From: Dendrophyllia cribrosa
Taxonomy: Eukaryota > Cnidaria > Anthozoa > Scleractinia > Dendrophylliidae
Direction: 5' to 3'
Length of the DNA stretch: 64,000 nt
Assembly: GCA_024195265.1 (NCBI GenBank)
Contig: JAJLRJ010000001.1
Span: 6,947,857 to 7,011,856, forward strand
Position numbers and translations under genes: made by a program. Below, piece after piece: positions 46,010 to 64,000 of this stretch. The notes under the pieces were generated by a model. That model was given only the letters and a program-made list of their open reading frames with translations. It was not told where the DNA came from and searched no databases. Positions within the stretch are counted from its first letter, which is position 1. Each line of letters opens with the position of its first letter.

Positions 46010-48480
46010 TTCGTCTTCGTCTTCGTCTTCGTCTTCGTCTTCGTCGTCGTCGTCGTCGTCGTCGTCTTCGTCTTCGTCTTCGTCTTCGTCTTCGTCTTCG
46101 TCTTCGTCTTCGTCTTCGTCTTCGTCTTCGTCTTCGTCTTCGTCTTCGTCGTCGTCGTCGTCGTCTTCGTCTTCAGTCTTCAGTCTTCCGTCTTCATCTT
46201 CGTCATCATCATCATCATTATCATTATCGTCATCATCATCAACAACATCATCATTATTCTCATCGTCATCTCAATCATGATATTTATGATTATCCTTAAT
46301 GTAAACATGACAATTTAAAAATTGTTTTAACTTTTCATTTTTGTATCTTCTTACAAGTAAGAGGAATTTTATTACTATACCTCCACATTCACCATCACAA
46401 GGTCTTTACTGAGGTCTGCTATTTCCTGTGACTCGGCAAATACGGGTTTTAAAGCTGAAAACGTCAATAACAAGTGTTATCATATGACTCGTACAGCCTT
46501 GCGAACCTTTTCTTTGCAAAACCATTGATGAAAGTCCCGTATGAGGACTGTACTTATTTGCGTGAGCGGGGCTGGAGAAAGGCGTACGGCCCTACTACAA
46601 AAGCGGATGGCCTTGCGCGTTAAAATTTCAAGTAATTTTGTCTCCAAATTGGTCATATGATAATATACTAATTGACTAAGTTAGGTCGGGCCGGACGGGA
46701 AAATATTTGGCTCTCAATCATGGCGCATGGACCTCGCTGCGCTCGGTCCATGCGCCATAATCTCGAGCCAAATATTTTCCCATCCCGCCCTCCCACTTAG
46801 TCAATAAGTACATCATATCAGCTAATTTGATTCTAATGTTCCCTCTTTCAGCATTCATGCTTAAAAAACAAAAATCAGAATTAAAACTCCACCTTTACAT
46901 GCCCCACACCAAGTCTTGTGAATGAGCAGCATGAGTGGTTTATTGCTATGAAAAGAGGAAATTGAAAGAATATGTTAAAATGGTACTTACGGTATAGAAA
47001 AAGTTTGAGCGGTGCTTGCTCAATTTACAGCAATCTCAGATTGCTTGAAATTTGGCCGTATCTACATTAGGGCTACCGTCAAAACTTCACGTTCTATGCT
47101 GGTGCTCAATTAAATATTTTACATGCACGTTATAATAATATATGATCATGAGGTACTGTAAAATAAATCAGCAGTTAAAAATTTATCTGACAGTTGAAAA
47201 TCTTTTCATTTTATATAGCTATTAGCTAATTAAGTTATCCATTGAGGCCCGTTTAAGATAAGTTTTAGTATGATGTGCTTGCAGATGCAAGCAATTCTCT
47301 ACCCTGTTGAAAAGTAGATAATTTATATTTTGTTTATTTTACTTTTCTCCCGGTCCGACAGTGTCCATTAATTCCATTGTTTGTTATCTAGTAATTCTTT
47401 GACTTATTTGTTAATATTGGTGGCTGTGTGATGTCATGTAAAATTAACTGAAGTGCAAATCCGGTACTGTCGATAACTAGAAATATGACTGAACAAGTAT
47501 AAAAAAAGAGAAAATGATGGACCGTTGCAACCTGCCATTAATTTGGCAGTTGGGCGTCAAGACTAAAATCTCGCAAGCGATGGGTAAGGGTCGGGTAATT
47601 AATGGTTGAGGATAAATAAAATTTTATTTAGTACAAGACAGTGCCATGTTATTTAGGAAGAGCTAAATTCTAAATTCTTTATATTGCCTCGCCAGAAATT
47701 GAAATACATTTACTTTACTCTTGCTTGCAAGTTATCAGTTGTGTTCTTAGACGGCCGGTTATGGCTTTATTACGATTTAATAACACGTGACATCGGAGCA
47801 ACCGACCAGAACAAATGAACATATTGCACGCCAAGATTCACTTCTCCTTTTCTCTCCATTCTCGTTTTACATTAGTTTACTACAAGTAACAACAAAACTC
47901 CGGATTTTATCAAAACGAAAGAAAAAAATGAGCTCATCAAGTTGGACATAGTTATGAATTGTATCGTAAGGTAGTAGCGATACAGATGTCGCAATAGTGA
48001 ACGAAAAGTAAAATTATATATCTTCACTGGATGAGCTAAAAAATCCTCTAGAAAACTCGAAGCATGTTTGATGAAAACAATCCAATTTTCAAGTCAATAA
48101 ACTCGAAATAATCATTGACTTGGTAAGCGTTTCAAATGGCTATCACTAACGTGTTAATATTTTCCGTTCAAAACTTGGCATTGTTTTGATTCGCTGTTGG
48201 TTTTTAGTGTTCGCTGCTTTAAATACACTGATATAAGTAGCTGTTACCTCTTTTTTGCTTCTTTTAAACCATCGTCGAACGTTTTCCATTCGAACTTCTC
48301 TCCCCAACCTGAGAATTTCAAAACATTAAAAATATGAACTTTAAAGCTGCGTTCAAGTATTAAATAATCTTCTTTTTAACCAAATCATTGACACATACCT
48401 CGATCGAGGGGATCCTCTGGTTCACAAAGAACAGATATAGCTAAATTAAATAGAACTATAAACGCAACGTGAGTCTTCAT
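21518..48480 (-). CDS. ER-retained protein with seven tandem TXNDC12/ERp18-type thioredoxin domains
   Basis: Assembled from 42 exons, 3057 nt, 1018 residues; all junctions are GT-AG and keep frame. Exons in transcript order (high to low): 48480-48399, 48308-48248, 46945-46893, 46454-46381, 45878-45809, 45431-45345, 45251-45150, 44858-44798, 43938-43886, 43051-42908, 42519-42433, 41654-41604, 41495-41400, 41258-41198, 40050-39998, 39533-39390, 38846-38760, 38226-38164, 37522-37462, 36370-36318, 35545-35472, 34220-34151, 33847-33758, 33131-33069, 32600-32540, 32421-32369, 32182-32109, 31045-30976, 30627-30541, 30177-30127, 29909-29849, 29517-29465, 29303-29230, 28810-28741, 28662-28576, 28233-28171, 27496-27436, 26904-26852, 25528-25455, 24044-23975, 22120-22034, 21585-21518. 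A signal peptide (1 to about 19) leads in and KDEL ends the protein, so an ER lumen location is expected. Each domain has the TXNDC12 hallmarks: KPxMLxIHKxWCxxC, then LKP, E(I/F)AxLSK, FVMVN, an acidic DDEEPKDE stretch, YxPRI(L/F)F with the cis-proline, and KYYY. TXNDC12 and AGR proteins are single-domain ER thiol oxidoreductases or chaperones. The function of a seven-fold array is unknown; multivalent disulfide exchange or client binding is inference. Confidence 0.92.
22289..23387. mobile_element. Foldback DNA element with GGGCCGTATTCACGAA ends
   Basis: Inverted ends GGGCCGTATTCACGAA at both sides, with CAG outside each end (22286-22288 and 23388-23390). The right half has several subterminal repeats built on TAAGACATGTCTTAA and AGGAGGTCTTCGTGAATACC. 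No transposase. Lies in intron 40 of the thioredoxin gene and contains a perfect palindrome. Confidence 0.75.
22883..22995. repeat. Perfect palindrome, 54-bp arms, 5-nt centre
   Basis: Positions 22883-22936 are exactly complementary to 22942-22995. The lack of any mismatch suggests a recent origin or gene conversion. Confidence 0.95.
24057..24074. repeat. (AT)n microsatellite
   Basis: About nine AT units, 12 nt upstream of exon 40 on the - strand, inside or next to its polypyrimidine region. Confidence 0.85.
24691..24857. mobile_element. MULE-like MITE copy 1 with 9-bp duplication
   Basis: Inverted ends TAGCCTGTGAACAGGC and GCCTGTTCACAGGCTA. The 9-bp duplication TGGAAATTT is perfect at 24682-24690 and 24858-24866. 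A 9-bp duplication is the hallmark of Mutator-type elements. Non-coding. Lies in intron 39 of the thioredoxin gene. Confidence 0.88.
26026..26062. repeat. (GT)n microsatellite
   Basis: About 18 GT units in intron 38 of the thioredoxin gene. Confidence 0.95.
26166..26380. repeat. Foldback repeat with 72-nt arms
   Basis: 26166-26237 and 26309-26380 are near-perfect complements (ACAGTTGTGTGCTTGGTGAC at the outer end). The loop is 71 nt. No target duplication identified. In intron 38. Confidence 0.8.
26425..26567 (+). repeat. tRNA-derived SINE copy 1 with a complete tRNA-Thr(GGT)-like head
   Basis: The first 72 nt (26425-26496) fold as a full cloverleaf: acceptor GGCTTGA/TCAAGCC, box A TAGCTCAGTGG, anticodon loop CCGGTAT (anticodon GGT), box B GGTTCGAATCC, then a T run. 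After it comes a body, CAGGTTGCTTTTTCAACTGC to AAATCTCACTCA, which also follows the second copy at 26671. The shared non-tRNA body and the rare GGT anticodon argue for a SINE rather than a working tRNA gene, though copy 1 alone could pass as one. It sits in intron 38, antisense to the host gene. Confidence 0.75.
26671..26792 (+). repeat. tRNA-derived SINE copy 2, 3' acceptor deleted
   Basis: Same head as copy 1 (box A, GGT anticodon loop, box B), with a better D stem (GCTC/GAGC). About 20 nt covering the 3' acceptor strand and T run are missing, so box B runs directly into the shared body. Not a functional tRNA. Confidence 0.78.
27295..27381. mobile_element. MULE-like MITE copy 2 with 9-bp duplication
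   Basis: Ends TAGCCCGTGAGCAGGCC and GGCCTGTTCATAGGCTA, the same family as the copy at 24691. The 9-bp duplication TTTCTGAGA is perfect at 27286-27294 and 27382-27390. Only 87 bp long. In intron 37. Confidence 0.87.
28171..29909 (-). other. Domain R6 cassette (residues 746-881), active site CGAC
   Basis: Exons 31-36 (61, 53, 74, 70, 87, 63 nt). Starts GFGKNIDW, with C779 and C782 in WCGAC, then [38 protein letters not shown] and [10 protein letters not shown]. The most compact cassette in the genome (1.7 kb), with no large repeat in its introns. Confidence 0.9.
30780..30964 (+). mobile_element. Non-LTR retrotransposon 3' tail with (GTT)n end
   Basis: A + strand tail ending AATAAACGTTGTTGTTGTTG, i.e. 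a polyadenylation-like motif followed by a GTT microsatellite, as at the 3' ends of some invertebrate LINE or SINE families. The 5' edge is not determined. It ends 12 nt from the donor-side edge of exon 28. Confidence 0.45.
31093..31622 (-). mobile_element. Harbinger-like element A carrying a Myb/SANT ORF
   Basis: Ends AGCTGCGTTCACA and TGTGAACACAGCT, with TAA at 31090-31092 and 31623-31625. On the - strand an open frame (31139-31492) includes [20 protein letters not shown] and [19 protein letters not shown], which resemble the Myb/SANT-like DNA-binding proteins of PIF/Harbinger elements. No nuclease, so non-autonomous. In intron 27 of the thioredoxin gene. A relative lies at 50746-51230. Confidence 0.8.
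33518..33700 (-). mobile_element. CR1/L2-like LINE 3' fragment with (TGAA)n-type tail
   Basis: On the + strand, (ATTC)n at 33518-33543 is followed by TTTATTTGCC. Read on the - strand this is a 3' end with AATAAA and a TGAA-type tail, as in CR1/L2 LINEs. No reverse transcriptase is present. In intron 23. Confidence 0.45.
34394..34942. mobile_element. MITE with AGAGCAGTTTTCAATT ends, interrupted
   Basis: The left end AGAGCAGTTTTCAATTAAGTG is mirrored by CAATTGAAAACTGCTCT at the right. The interior includes CCAATCA-type motifs and the TTGGCGCCGCCGACAT segment, shared with a second copy at 41980-42244. A different element is inserted near its left end. In intron 21. Confidence 0.75.
34429..34689. 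mobile_element. Nested MITE with CGTATTTTCTC ends
   Basis: Ends CGTATTTTCTCGATTAAACG and CGTTTAATTGAGAAAATACG, with TAC outside each end (34426-34428 and 34690-34692). Comparison with the uninterrupted relative at 42200 shows it was inserted into the outer element. Confidence 0.78.
37007..37428. repeat. Long foldback repeat beside exon 19
   Basis: Arms 37007-37137 and 37297-37428 are near-perfect complements. A second palindrome lies in the centre (37190-37262, GCGTTTCCAGTGAG and its complement). The right edge is about 34 nt from the donor of exon 19. In intron 19. Confidence 0.8.
38164..41258 (-). other. Domain R3 cassette (residues 341-476), active site CSSC
   Basis: Exons 14-18 (61, 53, 144, 87, 63 nt). 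Starts GLGDHINW, with C374 and C377 in WCSSC, then [33 protein letters not shown] and [10 protein letters not shown]. Shares the fused 144-nt exon and the WNEGTKH segment with R2, so R2 and R3 look like a recent pair. Exon 14 ends in the weak donor GTTTGT. Confidence 0.9.
38305..38715. repeat. Tandem duplication of about 208 bp
   Basis: ATCGCGTTCGAAGAACGCAA starts at 38305 and again at 38513. The two units are about 95% identical by eye and continue through GGCCGCCCCTATTG to CTGC(T/C)AGTTTATTTAC. In intron 17. Confidence 0.85.
41693..41851. mobile_element. Foldback MITE, 159 bp
   Basis: Arms of about 68 nt (CCACTTTAGAAACGAGAAGG at the left end) with a short centre built on AGGGGACGCTTC. No target duplication is clear. 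In intron 11, next to another element. Confidence 0.8.
41980..42244. mobile_element. Second copy of the AGAGC...TTTTCAATT MITE family
   Basis: Right end CACTCAATTGAAAAGCGCTCT matches the end of the element at 34394-34942. The interior shares GGCGGCGCCAAGCGCGGGAA and GATTGGTCGAGAAAGTGGCG with it in the opposite orientation. The left end is degraded. In intron 11. Confidence 0.65.
44255..44773. mobile_element. 519-bp foldback element with TTAA duplication
   Basis: Arms of about 240 nt, starting AGTGCCCCTGTGATCAA and closing TTGATCACAGGGGCACT. TTAA flanks both ends (44251-44254 and 44774-44777), as for piggyBac or Kolobok superfamilies. No transposase. In intron 8; its edge is about 20 nt from the donor of exon 8. 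Confidence 0.85.
45915..46270. repeat. Compound GTCATC / GTCTTC microsatellite
   Basis: About 90 nt of GTCATC units, then about 170 nt of GTCTTC and GTC units, then CATCAT-rich decay. It produces long Ser-rich and Val/Ile/Phe-rich artificial open frames on the + strand. On the - strand it reads GATGAC/GAAGAC, similar to the Asp/Glu codons that begin the adjacent exon 5. Confidence 0.95.
46671..46805. repeat. Foldback MITE-like element, 135 bp
   Basis: ATTGACTAAG at the left is mirrored by CTTAGTCAAT at the right. Arms of about 60 nt include ATGGCGCATGGACC. In intron 3 of the thioredoxin gene. Confidence 0.75.
48399..48480 (-). other. Signal-peptide exon of the seven-domain gene
   Basis: Exon 1 encodes [19 protein letters not shown], a typical hydrophobic signal peptide, then EPEDPLDR, and stops one base into the next codon (phase 1). 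The ATG at 48478-48480 was chosen because it opens directly into this signal and the next exon joins in frame. Phase 1 matches the phase at both ends of every domain cassette. Confidence 0.88.
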
Positions 48481-49987
48481 AGCTCATTCAGCTTCCAGCT
48501 ATCGACTTCTATTCACTGTCAGGTTTGCGCTGTGAAAAATATATTTTAGCGGTAAAGACAATATTACCTTAAACCACCTGTTAAAATACCCGGTTGTCTC
48601 ATTGCAAAATGGACTAACGAAATGGGAGCTCATAAAAATCAGAGCGGGTAGCACGTTCTAATTTATTAATAATTTAGTGGTCTTTTTGTGAGGGAAATTT
48701 AATTCTGGTGCGCGGTGCGTGCATGGAAAGGCGCACGATTTCTCCAGTAGGTTAATTTCGACTTCAAGAAGGATGTTTCTGTGAATCGCCGCTGTTAAAA
48801 GCTCATTGCGCTCTGTTGAAGCTGTCGGGAAGATGTTTGAGAAACTCAGTGCTGAATTTTGGGTTAAGGCCAAGCGACAATGGCAGACCGGCATTTTTTT
48901 ACCGGAACCATCACTATTTTGAAAAGGGCAAAAGCTTGGCGATGAAACCCTGACAGTTGTCGCGTTTACACCCAAACTGGTTTCACTTGTGCTGAATCGC
49001 CTTCGATGTTTTTACGCCTTTCGTTTTCACGGCACCGCGTCGAGACATAGAAACGGCCTTATTCTGAAAACGCTCTTAAGAAGTAAGGCATTAACGGAAT
49101 TGCCCGCAGTCCGTCCGTTAAAACGGATGCGTTGTAGACTACAGTTCATCTTATAAACACCGAAACCGCGTCAGTTATTTTTTTTTTTAATTGATACTTC
49201 CTTTGAGTTTTCGTCAAAAAACGATCAGTTTCGTGTGAACCCCTCGGAAGCTGTATCGCTTTTATGCTTGAGTTTCGATCGGGTTCGTCAGGTGCAAAGG
49301 TAGGTCTACTACTGAATCTGAGGACAGGTACGCTGTCTGAATTTGACGAAATCAAGACAGCCAGTATGTGGCCAGCGAAAATCTCCACAAGAATGCGGAG
49401 GAGTTACCACCTCGCGCGAATACTTCCGCCATTTTTCTTTTGCGGACAGAATATGGAAATGGTCAAATCAGAATATATAAATCGCGCTATATAAGTTATT
49501 AAATTATTATTACAGAAAAGGGAAATATAGATATGAAAATTAAGAAGAAAAATAATCAAATCGCACTACAGCTTTTGGATCAAGTGCATGTGCAACGCTC
49601 AAGAGTTATGAAGCAAACTTTTTTCATAAGTAAGGGTTTCCAATTAAAAAATCTAGAAAGCAATTATTTGATGACTGTATCGAGACTGACTGTATAGAGA
49701 ATGACTTGTATTCACATCGTGTTTGCCCTGTTTCCAAGATTGCCGAGGTTTATACATCGATAAGTGTATTGCTGTATATTTGTGATTTTTCATGCGAACG
49801 ACTGACCGCGTGCTGTTTGAAAGAAGCCTAAGCACTAGGTCCCCTAATATGGAAAATTACCTGAGTCAGCATGCGCACGCGCCGTCTTACGCAAGAAAAT
49901 CTCGTGCGACTTGCAGCCTTGCATCAGACCCAACGTGGAAATTATACTACGCCGTAATATCGTCAAAAAATCCTTAAAAATTAAAAA
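48481..49987. other. Divergent intergenic region between the thioredoxin gene and HSPA9
   Basis: 1507 bp between the two start codons, which face away from each other. No TATA box was seen at a useful distance on either side. No ER-stress element (CCAAT-N9-CCACG) was found by eye. The HSPA9 side has an NF-E2/AP-1-like and an NRF1-like motif. It may act as a shared or partly shared promoter region. Confidence 0.6.
49862..49883 (+). promoter_or_regulatory. NF-E2/AP-1-like and NRF1-like motifs upstream of HSPA9
   Basis: TGAGTCAGCA at 49862-49871 is the complement of the NF-E2/ARE consensus TGCTGACTCA. It is followed directly by TGCGCACGCGCC (49872-49883), which matches the NRF1 consensus YGCGCAYGCGCR at 11 of 12 positions. 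The pair lies 105-126 nt before the HSPA9 start codon. NRF1 is a known regulator of nuclear genes for mitochondrial proteins. Binding here is unproven. Confidence 0.4.
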
Positions 49988-61741
<11,754 letters not shown>

Positions 61742-62607
61742 ATTATTCAACTTGTCAGCCACGATCACAGCCCTTCAAGAATTATCTTTCTTTATCAAGA
61801 AAAAAAATACTGGTTTACTTAATGATTCCTGCAAGGCTGCGGTGTGCGGGGAATTTCTATACGATACCACGAAACAAGAAGAAACTCGTCGCATTTAAAA
61901 TGCTGCAACAGGAACAGTGACAATATCTGCTGATATGGACTTGTTTTTTTAAACATGTAGATGTTCAAGATAGGGGAAGGAAGAAGGTCAATTTTTCCCT
62001 ACCCTCCCTCCCTCCCTTCCCACCCGCTCATAGTAGGTGAGGTGTTTCATCATAAGAGAATAATTGTCCTTGATTGTTTGTTACTTGTGTTCAGTCAAAA
62101 CATTCACCGCCGTCAAAATCCGTCGCAGATTTATGTGTGCGTGTTTTTTTAATACTGTATTATTAATGCAAAATTGTTATAAATGGCGTGGACTTGCATC
62201 AGTAAGTAAATTGCTTGTGTTTCGGAAACTCGCTCACCCAATTACGTGTAGCTGTTATGCCTTCGCGGTAGGAACTTCCGCGCGTGTTCTCCTGTTTTGC
62301 TTCTGACTGGACCTATCTGAGAGTACAAAGAGATTCCGCTCCTAGTCAAGTACTCAACTCAATGTGAAATCCACATGTGTACGGAAAGATGACATTGTTT
62401 GCACGTATGTTCGATCTCAAACAAGTGCTCATCATTTCATGACATTCTTTTATTGCCACGTGCGCAGTAAAAAGCCGGTTTGGATTTTTGGAGGTTTTCC
62501 GTGGGTTTGTTGTCTCAATCTTTAGCATTGTTGCATTGTTGCCAACCGTTGTCAAAAAAAAAAAATTGTGAAGCAACGGAAAGCTGTTTTTAATTTCGCC
62601 CTCTATA

Positions 62608-62613
62608 AATAAA
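62608..62613 (+). terminator. Probable poly(A) signal of HSPA9
   Basis: AATAAA is the first canonical hexamer found after the HSPA9 stop at 61741, giving a 3' UTR of about 0.87 kb. Confidence 0.5.
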
Positions 62614-64000
62614 GAAATGTATACCAAGCAGAAACGAGTCGTTTACTTGTTTTTACAGCCTACTTTAGCATGTTTAGTCTAAACAGTTTTAAATTTCTCT
62701 GCTCCTAGATCCTGCAGATATGCAGATATGCCGGGGGGCGGAGGGGACGGGGGGGGGGGGGGGGGGGGGGGGGAGGGGGAGGGAAGTACTCCTCAAAATT
62801 TTTGGTTGAGTTGTGCGGCCAAACCAGAAGCTGACGTCCGAACTACATAAATAAATCAATAAATCGTCTTTATTTAACGAGGGTGACACTAAATAGTCAT
62901 AAGACAAATAAACCTGTGGCCCTCGGATTCCAGATCGAATTCTCATAAGTGTATGTAAAGCGCCATGAGACGTGATATGTGCGCTATGTAAGTTTTTTAT
63001 TTTTTTGTGTGTATATATAAGTCCTTTACCCTAAATCGATATCTATTTTCAGAACAAAATGACTAAAATAAAACAAACTGCAAGGCTGATGTGACTACGT
63101 AAAAAGTAAACTTTGCGAGACACCAATACGACAGAAACCGATAAAGCGGGGGTAGCAACCGCGTTCATTTTTTTTGGGCTGATTGGGTCTTTGTAGATCC
63201 TACTTATCGTTTACAGCGTTATCATTTGCGGTCCTTTGCAGGTTTGGCTTCTTAAAAAACCCACACCTATACCTTTATAGGTGTAACATATACAGGGGAG
63301 AAGCTCCTCGGTGTGGGGAAAAAGAGGAAAGGGGGGTATGTATACTGTCGTGGCTTGAATACGTTGAGAAGAACAACGGCCAGGGTAAAAAAAAGTCCTT
63401 TTTAAGTGGCAATTTTTCTTACGGGGTTTTCTTAAGTGTATCTCTGGCCCAATTAAGGGATCGCTCCCATTTGAGCACGCTTTGGAAGATTTCTTTATCC
63501 GCGACATAAGTTGCTCGTCAAAGACATCTTTTATCGTAAAAAGTGATGACGCCACAAATAGTACAAGGACCTTGGCCACTCACGGGCGGTTTGGAGCAGT
63601 TTAGCCTGATCGATGATTTAGGGATCCTGCTTTGCGTGATTGAGTGCAAAGTAAAACTACTTCGGTTCGCGCGAGCCGTATGGTTTTTCGGCCGTTCTTG
63701 CAGATACCACGCAGCTCTTAACAACCTCTAATTTCATTGGACCTGTATATCACGCAGCTCTATTGTTTTCAGGGCTAGGGTCCATTGTTGTGTTGTTTGT
63801 TCTATTGTTTTCTCGGCAAATCAGAGAAGACCCTTGTAAAAGCTGGCAGCCCGTTCTTGCCTGATTGTGAATATTTCGGTCTTTTTTCCTCTATTCTTTA
63901 GGAGCATCAACGAGGCTCTTAGGAGACAACTTTTGAATACGAAACAACCTCCGAACCCTCCCTTCCCTCTCCTACGCGTTTTGCTCCACCGAACCCCCAC
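62614..64000. other. Gene-poor right edge with repeat debris
   Basis: Holds a 25-G run at 62749-62773. A stretch TCTTTATTTAACGAGGGTGA near 62864 and the stem-like GCGCCATGAGACGTGATATG-GCGCTATGTAAG at about 62960-62992 are typical of 3' ends of LINE/SINE-type repeats in marine invertebrates. Open frames at 63183-63731 overlap on both strands and show no domain. No gene called. Confidence 0.45.

Larger units (their letters stand above)
45150..48308 (-). other. Domain R1 cassette (residues 28-176), active site CGAC
   Basis: Exons 2-7 (61, 53, 74, 70, 87, 102 nt). Starts GWGEKFEW, then [17 protein letters not shown] with C61 and C64, [38 protein letters not shown] and DTKYYYGK. The last exon is longer than in other cassettes and adds an acidic linker ([13 protein letters not shown]). 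The CGAC site is that of human TXNDC12. Intron 4 carries a long GTCATC/GTCTTC microsatellite and intron 3 a foldback element. Confidence 0.9.

Noticed and set aside
45749..46318. Long + strand open frames of Val/Ile/Phe or Ser repeats
   Set aside because: They are translations of the GTCATC/GTCTTC microsatellite in an intron, not genes.
48481..49987. ER-stress response element driving the KDEL gene
   Set aside because: I searched by eye for CCAAT-N9-CCACG and TGACGTGG on both strands and found none.
63183..63731. Possible gene at the right edge
   Set aside because: Frames on both strands overlap, no domain or splice pattern is recognisable, and the flank is repeat debris.

Overview
The window is nuclear DNA from a multicellular animal, most likely an anthozoan cnidarian such as a stony coral or sea anemone. 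Genes have many short exons with GT-AG introns, the protein-coding genes are metazoan families, and introns and intergenic DNA are packed with small inverted-repeat DNA transposons. The species assignment is inference; nothing in the sequence names it.

Layout, left to right. (1) An intronless SoxB-like HMG-box gene on the + strand (1324-2052), with TATA-like boxes upstream and a poly(A) signal at 2367. (2) About 17 kb with no convincing gene (2450-19430). It holds a decayed PIF/Harbinger DNA transposon (11611-12899, target duplication TAA), a 150-bp MITE (13278-13427), other inverted or dispersed repeats and a 35-G homopolymer. (3) A single-exon, membrane-anchored ABHD14-like alpha/beta hydrolase on the - strand (19433-20569). 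The catalytic serine position of this protein is glycine. (4) A 27-kb, 42-exon gene on the - strand (21518-48480), assembled here by hand exon by exon. It encodes a 1018-residue secretory-pathway protein: signal peptide, seven tandem TXNDC12/ERp18/AGR-type thioredoxin domains, and a C-terminal KDEL. Every intron phase closes, and each domain is written by the same exon cassette (about 61-53-74-70-87-51/63 nt). (5) A head-to-head neighbour on the + strand, the 17-exon mitochondrial Hsp70 gene HSPA9/mortalin (49988-61741, 693 residues), with its poly(A) signal at 62608. (6) A gene-poor tail (62614-64000) with repeat debris.

The main discovery candidate is the seven-domain thioredoxin protein. 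The classical TXNDC12 protein is a single-domain ER oxidoreductase. Here the unit has been amplified in tandem, with active sites CGAC, CGSC, CSSC, CGAC, CQIS, CGAC and CSAC, so one domain has lost its second cysteine. It sits 1.5 kb from, and divergent to, a mitochondrial chaperone gene, so two organellar protein-folding genes flank one promoter region. Whether they share regulation is not shown by the sequence.

The introns of the large gene hold a rich set of non-autonomous transposons, several with clean target-site duplications: two MULE-like MITEs with perfect 9-bp duplications, a TTAA foldback, two members of one Harbinger-like family (one carrying a Myb/SANT ORF, the other in an HSPA9 intron), a nested MITE-in-MITE and a pair of tRNA-derived SINE copies.
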